From: Azospirillum sp051124815
GTDB taxonomy: Bacteria; Pseudomonadota; Alphaproteobacteria; Azospirillales; Azospirillaceae
Assembly: GCF_051124815.1 (NCBI RefSeq)
Contig: NZ_CP118485.1
Span: 1,488,001 to 1,552,000 of the forward strand
Direction of reading: 5' to 3'
DNA: 64,000 bases
In this document: positions 8,120 through 17,225 of the stretch, piece after piece
Numbering within the stretch: position 1 is the stretch's first letter
How the letters are laid out: each line of letters opens with the position of its first letter
The notes under the pieces: generated by a model
The model's database searches: none
What the model saw: the letters and a program-made list of their open reading frames with translations, nothing else
Told to the model about the DNA's origin: nothing
Translations under genes and position numbers: made by a program

Positions 8120-8478
8120 GCAGAAGGCCAACCGGCCGGGCGATCGGCCCATGGGTTTCTCCGCCGTGACCTTATCCCGGCGCGAAGGAACCATCGGCGG
8201 ATCGCCCGGTTGACTACGGTATCTCCTGACGCTGCAACATTCTCTCCTCCAGAGGTGACGTCAGGGCCGGCAGGCCAGGGCGGTGCTTCGATTGTCCCCG
8301 CCTCCGGCGGCGTCCAAAGCGGGCGCCGCCGTTCTTTTTTTCCGCCTTTGCGCCCGTCATGGCGGAAGAGCGAAGGACGGCACATGAAAACGGGGCACCC
8401 GGCGACCGGGCACCCCGCGAAATCCATCATGTCGCCGATATCGGCCGGCTCAGGCGTCCGTGCACAGACGCCCTGTGA
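8120..8478. other. Intergenic interval with possible small RNA
   Basis: No protein gene is supported. A promoter-like GGAAC-N16-GGTT lies at 8187-8211 on the + strand, and an intrinsic terminator ends at 8341. Together they could delimit a transcript of about 120 bases. Facing the sigma-factor gene, 8453-8472 can form a small hairpin (GGCGTC/GACGCC) just past its stop. Confidence 0.35.
8305..8341 (+). terminator. Intrinsic terminator
   Basis: CGGCGGCG pairs with CGCCGCCG across a 10-base loop, followed by TTCTTTTTTT. It lies 186 bases past the DUF1328 stop, so it ends either that transcript or a separate small RNA. Confidence 0.75.
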
Positions 8479-9294
8479 TCAGGCGTCCGCGTCGTCCGAC
8501 GGATCCCGTCCCTCCATCAGCAGCCGCAGGGCACGTCGTCCACGCGACAGGCGCGACTTCACGGTTCCGATGGATATGCCGAGGATGTCGGCCGCCTCGT
8601 TGTAGGAGATCCCTTCAAGGCCGATCAGCAGAACGACCTCGCGCTGCTCGTTGGGGAGCAGGGCCAGCGCCCGGCGCAGGTCGCGCAGCTCCATCCGCAC
8701 GAACTGCGACCCCGGTGCGGCCCCGATCGCGGCCTGTGCCTCGGCGTCGATGTCGACCACCGGCTGACGGCGGCGCACGCCGTTGATGTGCAGGTTGCGC
8801 AGGATCGTGAACAGCCAGGCGCGAAGGTTGGTGCCGGGCCGCCACAGATGCAGGCGCGACAGCGCCCGTTCGAGGCACTCCTGGACCAGATCGTCGGCCA
8901 GCGTCGCATCGCGCACCATGGCGCGCGCAAACCGGCGCAGCCGCGGGATCTCCTCCTCGATCTGGCGGATCACCGCGGGATCGGGCGGAGCGTTGGGATC
9001 GGGACGGAACTCCTCCTCGGCTTCCGCCTGACCGGCCACCACGCCGGCATCGGCGGCGGCCGTATCGGCTTCGTCGGCCCCGGCGCCGGCTTCGGCCCGC
9101 TTTGGCTCCGTTTGGGCCTCCGCATCGACAGTCAAATGGGTCTCCATCCCGGCATCGGCGGTGTTCTGGTCTGTGTACGTCGGCAGGCCGTCCGAGCGGG
9201 TCCGGCCAACGGCCTCGGCGCCGAACGGCATCGGATCGGCCAGTGCCGGGCCGCGCAGTCGGTGGCTCAAGGTTGTCGCGACGTGGTTCGCCAT
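8479..9294 (-). CDS. ECF-family RNA polymerase sigma factor with acidic N-terminal extension
   Basis: The 271-residue protein carries region 2 (IPRLRRFARAMVRD, DDLVQECLERALSRLHLW, LRAWLFTILRN) and region 4 (LALLPNEQREVVLLIGLEGI, SYNEAADILGISIGTVKSRL). This is the two-domain layout of group 4 (ECF) sigma factors. The first ~95 residues are Ala/Glu/Asp-rich and unlike the family, so the true start is uncertain. ATG 9294 has GAAGGAGG 13 bases upstream; ATG 9147 (METHLTVD) is another option; 9438 has no ribosome site. No anti-sigma factor, phyR or nepR gene is adjacent, so I do not name it ecfG. Stress role inferred from family. Confidence 0.88.
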   Translation of the reverse strand: MANHVATTLSHRLRGPALADPMPFGAEAVGRTRSDGLPTYTDQNTADAGMETHLTVDAEAQTEPKRAEAGAGADEADTAAADAGVVAGQAEAEEEFRPDPNAPPDPAVIRQIEEEIPRLRRFARAMVRDATLADDLVQECLERALSRLHLWRPGTNLRAWLFTILRNLHINGVRRRQPVVDIDAEAQAAIGAAPGSQFVRMELRDLRRALALLPNEQREVVLLIGLEGISYNEAADILGISIGTVKSRLSRGRRALRLLMEGRDPSDDADA

Positions 9295-9880
9295 CGGTGA
9301 AACGATGCCTCCTTCAATGCCGTCCGCCACGGCGACGCCGACCGCTTTTTTGGGTGCGGGCGACAATGCCGGGGCCTCCGGCGCGAAGGCCCCGGACGCG
9401 GAGATCTTCAAAGGAAAATCGCCATCATCCGGGGCCATCGAATTTGCAGCCGATTATCTGGCCCGATCCGTACTTAATGAGCGCACAAAGGAGCTGCCAG
9501 TTGGGAAAAAGGCTAATGGGTCATACAATAGGGACGCCTAACCCCTAGAGTACCCCGTGTATCCCACGGCAATCACCGTTCGGGCGTTGGCGTAACAACT
9601 GGTCTTTCGTTATTTCTCCAACTCGATTGGAGGACGCATGACCAACGTGAAAAGAAAAAGACCGACCGACATTCGTCGATCGGCCTATGTATTTTTTATT
9701 GGCAGCGCCACATCAAGCACTTACGGCGATGTATTTTCCGGCAGCCGGCCTTCCGTTTCGGCTTATGCCGCCACGCCTGACACCCGGCCAGACGGATACA
9801 GCGGCGTCCTCCCTGAGAGTTCTGCTTCCGACCTTTCGATGGTCTCCGAAAGCCTGAAGAAAATCATACAGGGGGGTCCT
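9295..9880. other. Intergenic/leader interval upstream of the transglycosylase gene
   Basis: No independent gene is supported. At 9638 an ATG follows a good ribosome site (TTGGAGG) and opens a frame that runs into the transglycosylase gene, but codons here (AAA, AGA, TAT, TTT, ATT) lack the G/C third-position bias of real genes. A hairpin (CCGACCGAC/GTCGATCGG) followed by TATGTATTTTTT lies at 9663-9693, inside this frame, and looks like a leader terminator. Confidence 0.45.
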
Positions 9881-10906
9881 GTGGAAGGCCACACGAACCT
9901 TTGCGGTACATCGTCCGCGTCCCGCTTCTCCGCAACCTCGCGGCGCATCGCCAGGCATGGAACCCGTTGTTCTGTACGGCTGGCCGCGCTGTCGGCCGCA
10001 GTACTCCTGCCCGCCCTGCTGGCGGCAGCGCCCGCGAACGCCGGCATCGCCGAAAAGACCGTCGCCGCGCTGGAGGCCCTCGCCAGCAAGGGCAGCGCCC
10101 GGGCCCAATATGAACTGGCCCAGCATTACGACCGCGCCAACGGGGTGAAGGCCGATTCCCGGCTCGCCTTATCCCTCTACTGCCGCGCCGCCCGTCAGGA
10201 CTATGCGGACGCGGCCTTGATGGCCGGCCGCATGCACATGGCCGGTGTGGGCGGCGTGTCCAAGGATGCCGATCTCGGCCGTGCCTGGCTGCGCAAGGCC
10301 GCCTCCCTCGGCAACGAGCAGGCGGAGCGGCTGGTCGGCACAGTCAGCGCCAAGGTGAAGACGCCCGACCGCTGCGAGCCGCCCAACCTGCGCTGGGGCA
10401 TCATCCGCAAGCCGCCGGCCGAGATCCGCGCCATGGTGCAGAAGATGGCGCCGACCTACGGCCTCGATCCCGATCTGGTGCTGGCGGTCATCGCGGTCGA
10501 GTCCGGCTACCGCGTCGACGTCGTGTCGAACAAGAACGCCCAGGGGCTGATGCAGCTGATCCCGGAAACCGCCGAGCGGTTCGGCGTCTCCGATCCCTTC
10601 AACGCCGAGCAGAATCTGCGCGGCGGCATGAAGTATCTGCGCTGGCTGCTGGCCTATTTCGACGGCAACGTCGCCTATGCGCTGGCGGGCTACAACGCCG
10701 GCGAAGGGGCGGTCCTGCAGTACAAAGGCATCCCGCCCTATCGCGAGACGAAGGATTACGTGACCAAGATCCGAAGCATCTACGCGCAGACCTATCATCC
10801 CTTCAACCGCGGCGTCGTGCAGTCGGCCGGTCTCGTCAGCAGCGCGCGAGAGGAAGTGGCCGAACTGTCGCTTTCGACCAGGACGCGCAGCAGCGGAAAA
10901 CGCTGA
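9881..10906 (+). CDS. Lytic transglycosylase (SLT domain) with Sel1-like repeats
   Basis: The 341-residue product starts with a basic stretch and a hydrophobic signal (VRLAALSAAVLLPALLAAAPANA). Sel1-type helical repeats follow (ARAQYELAQHYDRANGVKAD, DAALMAGRMHMAGVGG). The C-terminal SLT domain shows the catalytic Glu in AVIAVESGYR and the family motifs NAQGLMQLIPETA and ALAGYNAGEGAV. It should cleave peptidoglycan glycan strands in the periplasm. I favour GTG 9881, with an AGGGGGG ribosome site 4 bases upstream, because codon bias begins about there. The frame is open back to a well-placed ATG at 9638, which would give 422 residues with an internal signal anchor. Domain call is firm, start is not. 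Confidence 0.85.
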   Translation: MEGHTNLCGTSSASRFSATSRRIARHGTRCSVRLAALSAAVLLPALLAAAPANAGIAEKTVAALEALASKGSARAQYELAQHYDRANGVKADSRLALSLYCRAARQDYADAALMAGRMHMAGVGGVSKDADLGRAWLRKAASLGNEQAERLVGTVSAKVKTPDRCEPPNLRWGIIRKPPAEIRAMVQKMAPTYGLDPDLVLAVIAVESGYRVDVVSNKNAQGLMQLIPETAERFGVSDPFNAEQNLRGGMKYLRWLLAYFDGNVAYALAGYNAGEGAVLQYKGIPPYRETKDYVTKIRSIYAQTYHPFNRGVVQSAGLVSSAREEVAELSLSTRTRSSGKR

Positions 10907-11107
10907 GAACGGGAGATTGCGACTCGGAAAAATGCGACTCGAACGACTCGGGAGTGGCTTGGTTAACACTTTGGTTATAAAATGACGATTACCCTCGGGG
11001 CACGACGGATTTCGCAAGCGCTGGCGCCCATGGGGACGCCATCCCGCGTCACCCGCCAGCGTCTCACCTGCAACGTTTCATCCGAACGTTTCCCGAGGAC
11101 CTGCCCG

Positions 11108-11443
11108 ATGCCCATGGCCGCCGACGTCGACACCATCGAACGCACCTCCATCGTCGCCTACACGCTGCTGAACGAGCTTCATGAAGTCCTGGCCCTGCCC
11201 AAGGCTCCGGACGACGTCACGCTGGGCATCCTGATGGGCATGGCCATGTTCCTCGACGACAAGGTCGGCCCGATGCGCGCCAAGCGCCTGATGAGCGAGG
11301 CGCCGACCATCGTCCTGAAGACCGACGCCCACGTCACCACCGACCAGACCCAGCGCATCATGCCGGTCCTGCGTGCCTTCGGCGACCACCTGAAGGAACT
11401 GCGCATGAAGGCGGAGCGCCCGGTCAGCGGCTCCGTCGGCTGA
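11108..11443 (+). CDS. Hypothetical protein, 111 aa
   Basis: I do not recognise this protein. It is soluble and mostly helical, with TIERTSIVAYTLLNELHEVL near the start and a long C-terminal helix (LRAFGDHLKELRMKAERP). ATG 11108 was chosen because GAGGA ends 8 bases upstream and an AT-rich promoter-like segment lies at 10955-10980; a second ATG at 11114 is possible. Codon use matches neighbouring real genes. A terminator hairpin follows. Confidence 0.65.
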   Translation: MPMAADVDTIERTSIVAYTLLNELHEVLALPKAPDDVTLGILMGMAMFLDDKVGPMRAKRLMSEAPTIVLKTDAHVTTDQTQRIMPVLRAFGDHLKELRMKAERPVSGSVG

Positions 11444-11471
11444 CCACACCCGCCGATTTCCGATTTCCATA

Positions 11472-11509
11472 CGGACCCGACGCCGGCCATGGCGCCGGGT
11501 CCGTTGTGT
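11472..11509 (+). terminator. Terminator-like hairpin
   Basis: CGGACCCG pairs with CGGGTCCG around an inner CGCC/GGCG stem, followed by TTGTGTT. It is placed 29 bases past the stop of the 111-residue hypothetical gene. Confidence 0.6.
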
Positions 11510-11565
11510 TCGCCGACTGTCAGGCTGCTTGACCGAACGGCGAAATGGGCCGAAGCTTTCCGCCC

Positions 11566-11877
11566 ATGGACTGGTTCACCGGGATCAGCATCGTCGCCAT
11601 CATGGCCGGCGTGACCGTCAGCACCGTCGTGCTGGTGGCCGTCGGATCGATCCGCCGCAGCCTGAACGAGGCGGCGGCCCGCCAGTCCCAGCAAATCCGC
11701 AAGCTGACGGAGACGGTGGCGACCCTGTCCCAGCAGCAGCAGGCGGCGCAGACCCGCATCCAGCAACTGACCGACGCCAACCGCAAGCTGTCCGACGAGT
11801 TGTCGGCGCTGGGCGAACGGCTGAACGACGCCGACACGGTCCAGCGCGTGGCCGGCACGGCGAGGCTTCTCCATTGA
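11566..11877 (+). CDS. Small membrane-anchored coiled-coil protein
   Basis: The 103-residue product has one N-terminal membrane helix (WFTGISIVAIMAGVTVSTVVLVAV). A Gln/Leu-rich coiled coil of about 60 residues follows, with heptad-like spacing (IRKLTETVATLSQQQQAAQ). ATG 11566 begins right before the helix; ATG 11545 adds seven residues. Neither has a clear ribosome site. The stop overlaps the TTG start of the methyltransferase gene, which implies translational coupling. Function is unknown. Confidence 0.6.
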   Translation: MDWFTGISIVAIMAGVTVSTVVLVAVGSIRRSLNEAAARQSQQIRKLTETVATLSQQQQAAQTRIQQLTDANRKLSDELSALGERLNDADTVQRVAGTARLLH

Positions 11878-12734
11878 CCGCGACCACCCTTCCCGACACT
11901 CCCGCTCCCGATGCCGCCCATCCCGATGCCACCAGAGAGCGTGACCGCTGGGCCGCCAGCGCCGACGCCTGGGACCGTTGGGCCGATCCGATGGCCGATC
12001 TGGCCGACAAGCTGAACCGCCCGCTCCTGGACGCCGCCGGACTGGCGGAGGGTCACCGGCTGCTCGACCTCGCGTCGGGTGCTGGCGAGCCGGCGCTGAG
12101 CGCCGCGCGCCGCGCCGGACCGGAGGGGCTGGTGGTGGGCAGCGACCTCGTCCCCGGCATGATGGCCGGCGCCGTCCGTCGTGCCCGCAGCGTGGAGGGA
12201 CCGGCCCCCGCCTTCACCGCCGCCGACATGACCGCCCTGCCCTTCGCCGACGCCGCCTTCGACGGGGTGACCTGCCGTTTCGGCATCATGTTCGTGCCGG
12301 ATGTGGACTCCGCCCTGCGCGAGGTGCGGCGCGTCCTGCGCCCCGGCGGCAAGGCCGCCTTCATGGTGTGGGGTCCGCGCGCCGGAAACGGGCTGTTCGC
12401 GGAGATCGGCGACGTGGTCGCCGCCCATCTCGGCGAGGACGGCAGCCTCGACCCGCTGTTCCGCTTCGCTGAGCCGGGATTGCTGTCCGGCGTGATGCGG
12501 GCCGCTGGATTCACGGAAACGTCGGAGACCGACCTGACCCCGGTGCGCAAGGCCCCAGCCGGCCAACCCTTCTGGCGGGCCGCGCTGGACATGAGCTTCG
12601 GCCACCGGCTGGGCGGATTGAGCGCGGAGCGCCGCAAGGCGCTGGAGGAGGACATCGCCCGGCGATTCGATGCCCAGGCGGTGGACGGCATCGTGCCGGT
12701 GCCGTCGCACGCGCGGATCGTCGTGGGGTGGTAG
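11874..12734 (+). CDS. Class I SAM-dependent methyltransferase (UbiE/COQ5-like)
   Basis: The 286-residue enzyme contains the SAM-binding motif I HRLLDLASGAGEPAL, an acidic end of strand 2 (VGSDLVPGMM), ADMTALPFADAAFDGVTCRFGIMFV and the post-motif LREVRRVLRPGGKAAFMVWG. These are typical of Methyltransf_11/UbiE-like enzymes that act on small molecules or quinones. The start is inferred as TTG 11874 because it overlaps the preceding stop as TTGA and a GAGG lies upstream. Other start codons further upstream would overlap the coiled-coil gene completely. The substrate cannot be told from sequence. Confidence 0.8.
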   Translation: MTATTLPDTPAPDAAHPDATRERDRWAASADAWDRWADPMADLADKLNRPLLDAAGLAEGHRLLDLASGAGEPALSAARRAGPEGLVVGSDLVPGMMAGAVRRARSVEGPAPAFTAADMTALPFADAAFDGVTCRFGIMFVPDVDSALREVRRVLRPGGKAAFMVWGPRAGNGLFAEIGDVVAAHLGEDGSLDPLFRFAEPGLLSGVMRAAGFTETSETDLTPVRKAPAGQPFWRAALDMSFGHRLGGLSAERRKALEEDIARRFDAQAVDGIVPVPSHARIVVGW

Positions 12735-12766
12735 GGGCCGGCCGACCGGCCCCCTGACCCTCTCCC

Positions 12767-15700
12767 TCAATAATCCTTCTCGTAGATCACCCCGAATTTC
12801 GTTTCCGAGTTGGCCCCGACCGACGCGGTGCCCTTCAGGTTCTTGGTGATGTCGATCTCGACCTTGGCCCGACTCTGGTTGGCGCCGATGCCCTGTTCGA
12901 CGCCGACATAGACGCGGTCGCTGACATAGCGGCCGGCCTGCACGGCGCCGCCCTTGCCGTTCTCGCCCTGGGTGAAGTCCAGCCGGTCGACGCCCAGGCC
13001 GCGGCGCACCTTGTCGAGAATGCCGCCGCCACCGCCGCCGACCCCCGCCAGCGTCGCCGCCGACTGGGCCAACTGAACCGCCTCCGCCGCGCTGAGATCG
13101 CCGACCGACTTGCCGAACAACACGCCGGCCAGCACCTCGTCCTGGGGAAGCCCCTGCGGCGAGGTCAACTCGATCTTCGGCTGACGGGCAGTGCCGCTGA
13201 CCACGACGTCGGCGGTGATGCCGTTGGCCGTCGCCTCGGCCAGCAGGTCCAGGCGCGGGTCGATCGGCTGCGTGCCGTCGAAATCGAAGATGCCTCGCTT
13301 GAACTCGAAATTCTTGGCCAGCAGGTCCAGGCTGCCTTTCAGGATGGTGAAGCGGCCGGTCACCTCCGGCGCGGCGGCGGTGCCGCCGACACGCAGGTTG
13401 CCGCCCAACTCCGCGTTCAGCCCGCGGCCACGCACGAAGATCTGATTCGGCGCATTCACCGTCATGTCCAGCGCCAGCACGAAGGGCGAGGCGGCCGGGG
13501 GCGCCTCCTCCGGCACAGGCACCCGGCGCGTGCCGCCGGCGGTGGACACCTGGGTCGTCCCGCGGGCGCGGCGGCCCTTACCGACCTCCGTCACCTTCAG
13601 GTCGACGACGTTGGCGGGCATGCGGTCGGGAACCTGAATCTCGGCACGGCGGATGTCGACCGGCCCGGCCAGCCGGGCGTTGGTGAAGCCGCCGGTCAGG
13701 GTCAGGTTCGCCCCGATCTCCGCCGTCACCAAATCGATTTCCAGCAGCCGGGCATTGTCGGCCTGCAACCTGATGTCCAACTGCTGGTCGGCGGCGGCCC
13801 CCGGACGGATGACGCCGTTTGCGGTGATGGCCCCGCCGTTGCGGGTCCGGCCGCGGAAGCTCTGGATAGTGAAGACGTCGCCATCGCCGATCAGCCGCGC
13901 CTCGATGTTGGTGATGACGGCACCCGAGGCCCGGTTCTCGTAGCGTCCATTCGCCAGCACCACCGATCCGCCCAGCGACGGTTTGTCCACCGTCCCGCCG
14001 GCCCGCACGTCCAGCCGCAGCTGGCCGCGCGCCCGGTCGCCCGACGCGGCGAGCAGGTCGTTCGCCAGCGACATGTCCACCGTGCCGTTGACCGCCGCCT
14101 CCAGCGCGCCATTGGGCGGCACGCTGACGGCGTAGCTGTCCGGATTCATCACCAGCGGCAGGGCGGCGTTGGCGGTCAGCGTGCCGGCATTCTTCGGCAT
14201 GGCGACCCGGCTGGCCAGGGTCAGCCGGCGGTCGCGCCACTGGATGTCCGCCGTCGCGTCGATGCCGGGCAGCCCGGCCTGGGTGGTCTGCTGCGCCTTC
14301 AGCCCGCTGATCCGAATCGTGGCGTCGGCGCGCGGGCTGCGCAGCGTGCCGCCCAGCGACGCCCGCGCATTGGCGATGCCGTCCAGCGCCAGCGTCGGAC
14401 TGGCCAGCTTCGCCAGCGCCAGCGGCAGGCGGTCGATGGTCAGTTCGCCGCTCAGCCGCTCGCCGTTCAGGCCCAGGTCGGCGGCCAGCCGGGCACTGCC
14501 GGATGACAGCCGAAGATCCTTCACCTCATAACGGCGGTCGGCGAGAAGGATGGTGGCCGGCGCGGTCATCCGCAGATCCTCGCCGGCATAGCGCGCCTGC
14601 AGACGGTCGAGCCGGATGCGGGTCACCCCGCCGTCCATCGCCAGCCCGCCGGCAAGGTCGAGCGCGACCGGCTGTTCGCCGGCACCGTTGGCCTTGGCCT
14701 GGAAACCGGCCTTCGCCAGCGAGCCGTCGACGGAGGCGGTGACGCTGCGCAGGTCGTTGCCGGCGGCGTTGCCGTCGGTCATCTCCACCCGCGCCTTGCC
14801 GCTGGGGATGCCCAGCGCATCGGCGACATCGGCCTTTGCCGTCAGTTTCCGGGCAGTCAGCAGCGGTCCACCCTGCCCTTCCCCTTGGCCCTCCACCCGC
14901 AGATCACTGGCGTCGGCGGTCAGGCTGGCCGCTTGCTTGCCGCCCTTGCCGTCCAGCGCCAGGGTGAAGGTCGCCCCACCGCCGAGCGGCATGCCCGCCA
15001 GTTCCGACAGGCCGTTCAGGTTGGGCAGCTTGCCCTCCAGCCGACCGGTGGCGAGCAGCGTGTCGAGCGCCACCTGCGCCTCGCCGGTGATGCGGTTGTT
15101 GCCGTTGGCGATGGTCAGCCCGTCCAGCCGCAGCGTCTGTTCGCGCAACGCATAGCGCCCGTCGAACGACAGCGGGGTCTTGTCCAGGTTGGTGCGGGCC
15201 GACACCGTACCGTTCGGCGTGGCCGGCAGGCCGGCGGCCGTCGCCTTCACCTCCGTGGCGCCGAGCCGGCGGCCCTGCACCACGAGGTCGCGGGCGTTCA
15301 GCGTCGCCTGAGCCTGGATGGCGTCGAGCGGACCACGGGCGGTGGCCTCGAGCGTCGCCGCCCCTTCCATCGGCGTGCCGAGCGCCGTGCCCAGCGGTTC
15401 CAGCTTCGCCACCGTCAGGGTGGTTTGCGCATCGACCTTGTTGTCCGCCAGAGCCGCATCGGCGGTCAGCTTGCCGTTGCGGCCATCCACCGTCAGGTCG
15501 GTCAGGCGCATGGCACCGTCGGGTTCCATGCGTGCCGCCAGCGCCAGCGTCGCCTTGTCGCCCAGCACGGCGTCGGCCGGGGTGCCGGTGGACAGCCGGT
15601 CGATTGAGCCGGTCAGATCGGCGGTCAGCGTGCCGTCGGCGACGCGCTTGACCGGTCCCGACAGCACCACCGCACCGGCGAGCGGCCGGCCGGCGAGGCC

Positions 15701-17107
15701 GGACAGCGGGGCAAGGTCGTCGGCGCTCGCGCTCAGGGTCAGGTCGGCCGTCTGGCCCCAGCCGCCGATGCTCCCCTTCGCCTCGGCACGCGCGGCGGCA
15801 GCGTTCAGCGCCAACGTCTCCAGCCCGATCCCGCCGCTGCCGGTGTCGATCTTCGCGCGGGCGGCCAGCGTGGTCTCCGGCCCAGTCAGTTGGGACAGGG
15901 CGGGATCGTCGCCGGCGAGGTCGCGCAGGGTGGCGTTGACCACGACATTCAGCGCGCTCAACGCCCCTTCGGCGGAGCCCTCCACAACGCCCTCGCGCCA
16001 GGACAGCGGCACCAGCGGGTGCAGGGTGGAGTCCGGCCCGGCCTGGATGGTCCAGCGCAGGTTCAGGCTGTTGTAATCGGCGCCGATGTCGCCGTTCACC
16101 GTCGCGTTCGCGGCGGCGACGGTCAGCGCCAGCGGACGCAGGGTAATGGCGCCTGATGGCGCCCGCACAATGGTGGCGTCCAGCGTCGGGCTGGGGCCGA
16201 TCAGCGGCGTCACCGTGTCGCCCGCCAATCCGGCGATCAGCGGCGCGACATTGCCGCCGGCCGCCAGCGTCAGGACATGCCCCTCCGGCGCCTTCTTGAT
16301 GGTGACGTCGGTGTTGAGCGTACCGGTGGGGGCCGCGGCCTCGCCGGCGGTGGCGGTCAGCTTGCCGGTCCAGTCGTCCAGCGAGCCGTCGCCCTTCAGC
16401 GCCAGTTCGACCGGCGGCAGGCCGGGCATCGACAGCGCGCGGGCCATGACGCCGCCCGCAGGCTCCGACGCATTGACCGACAGGTTGAGCGTATTCGCGC
16501 CGGGATCGAAGGCGGCGACCAGATCGGCTTGGCCCGGCTTGTCGTCGATGCGCGCCACCGACAGGTTGGCGTTCAGCGCCCCTCCGCCATGCTCCAGCAA
16601 CAGGGAACCGGCGATGCGCAGCACCGCCTGTTCGCCCAGCAGCGCCGGCGCCAGGTCCAGCCGCTCCACCACCAGCTTCTTCAGGTCGACGTCCACCGGC
16701 AGGCTGGGCAAAAGCGAGGCATTGGGATCCGACGGCGCAGCGGGCTGGGTACTGACCGGCGCGCGGGTCACCGTCACCGACGCCGCTTCCAGCGCATCGA
16801 TCTTGGCGCTGCGCAGGAACAGGGCGGACGGCGACATCACCACATGCAGCCGGTCAATGGTCAGCCAGACACCCTGGCTGTCGGCCAGCGTGACGGTGGC
16901 GATGGTGAAGTCGGTCGGGATGCTGCCGTCGATGGCGCCGAGCTTCAGGTGCATGTCCGGCGATTCGACCGCCCCTTCGATCTTCTCCGTCAGCCACGCG
17001 CGGGCGGAGTCGCCGGAGAACAGCGAAAGGGCCCTGACGGGCTGCGGGCCGGCCATCAGGCCGGTGAGGATCGTCAGACCGACCAGAAGAAAACGAACCG
17101 CCGTCAC
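12767..17107 (-). CDS. tamB: Translocation and assembly module subunit TamB
   Basis: This 1446-residue protein has an N-terminal signal anchor (VRFLLVGLTILTGLMAG) and a very long repetitive beta-strand region. It ends in the conserved TamB domain (DUF490) from about residue 1080: LDMTVNAPNQIFVRGRGLNAELGG, LRVGGTAAAPEVTGRFTILKGSLDLL and a C-terminal DKVRRGLGVDRLDF..GRYVSDRVYVGVEQG. It is an AsmA-like bridge that spans the periplasm and works with the BamA-like TamA in outer-membrane protein insertion and probably phospholipid transport. GTG 17107 was chosen for its position before the signal anchor and GAAAGGG 5-11 bases upstream. It lies directly downstream of tamA. Confidence 0.95.
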   Translation of the reverse strand: MTAVRFLLVGLTILTGLMAGPQPVRALSLFSGDSARAWLTEKIEGAVESPDMHLKLGAIDGSIPTDFTIATVTLADSQGVWLTIDRLHVVMSPSALFLRSAKIDALEAASVTVTRAPVSTQPAAPSDPNASLLPSLPVDVDLKKLVVERLDLAPALLGEQAVLRIAGSLLLEHGGGALNANLSVARIDDKPGQADLVAAFDPGANTLNLSVNASEPAGGVMARALSMPGLPPVELALKGDGSLDDWTGKLTATAGEAAAPTGTLNTDVTIKKAPEGHVLTLAAGGNVAPLIAGLAGDTVTPLIGPSPTLDATIVRAPSGAITLRPLALTVAAANATVNGDIGADYNSLNLRWTIQAGPDSTLHPLVPLSWREGVVEGSAEGALSALNVVVNATLRDLAGDDPALSQLTGPETTLAARAKIDTGSGGIGLETLALNAAAARAEAKGSIGGWGQTADLTLSASADDLAPLSGLAGRPLAGAVVLSGPVKRVADGTLTADLTGSIDRLSTGTPADAVLGDKATLALAARMEPDGAMRLTDLTVDGRNGKLTADAALADNKVDAQTTLTVAKLEPLGTALGTPMEGAATLEATARGPLDAIQAQATLNARDLVVQGRRLGATEVKATAAGLPATPNGTVSARTNLDKTPLSFDGRYALREQTLRLDGLTIANGNNRITGEAQVALDTLLATGRLEGKLPNLNGLSELAGMPLGGGATFTLALDGKGGKQAASLTADASDLRVEGQGEGQGGPLLTARKLTAKADVADALGIPSGKARVEMTDGNAAGNDLRSVTASVDGSLAKAGFQAKANGAGEQPVALDLAGGLAMDGGVTRIRLDRLQARYAGEDLRMTAPATILLADRRYEVKDLRLSSGSARLAADLGLNGERLSGELTIDRLPLALAKLASPTLALDGIANARASLGGTLRSPRADATIRISGLKAQQTTQAGLPGIDATADIQWRDRRLTLASRVAMPKNAGTLTANAALPLVMNPDSYAVSVPPNGALEAAVNGTVDMSLANDLLAASGDRARGQLRLDVRAGGTVDKPSLGGSVVLANGRYENRASGAVITNIEARLIGDGDVFTIQSFRGRTRNGGAITANGVIRPGAAADQQLDIRLQADNARLLEIDLVTAEIGANLTLTGGFTNARLAGPVDIRRAEIQVPDRMPANVVDLKVTEVGKGRRARGTTQVSTAGGTRRVPVPEEAPPAASPFVLALDMTVNAPNQIFVRGRGLNAELGGNLRVGGTAAAPEVTGRFTILKGSLDLLAKNFEFKRGIFDFDGTQPIDPRLDLLAEATANGITADVVVSGTARQPKIELTSPQGLPQDEVLAGVLFGKSVGDLSAAEAVQLAQSAATLAGVGGGGGGILDKVRRGLGVDRLDFTQGENGKGGAVQAGRYVSDRVYVGVEQGIGANQSRAKVEIDITKNLKGTASVGANSETKFGVIYEKDY

Positions 17108-17197
17108 ACCATGCCCTTTCACCAGCCACCTGTGTCCTAACCGCAATAAACGGTCATCGTCCCGGAGGATTGGGACGAAAATGTGCCCTTGACGTCG

Positions 17198-17224
17198 TGC
17201 CCTCTCCCGCCCCGGGAGAGGGAG
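17198..17224. repeat. Palindromic repeat between tamA and tamB
   Basis: CCCTCTCCCG and CGGGAGAGGG form a near-perfect inverted repeat of the same family as those at 1332, 28944, 53228, 58858 and 63223. It overlaps the very end of tamA. Confidence 0.65.
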
Positions 17225-17225
17225 A

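Noticed and set aside
10955..10980. CtrA-type box (TTAA-N7-TTAA) before the 111-residue hypothetical
   Set aside because: The sequence TTAAC..GGTTAT has the wrong spacing and an imperfect second half, so it stays only an AT-rich promoter-like stretch.
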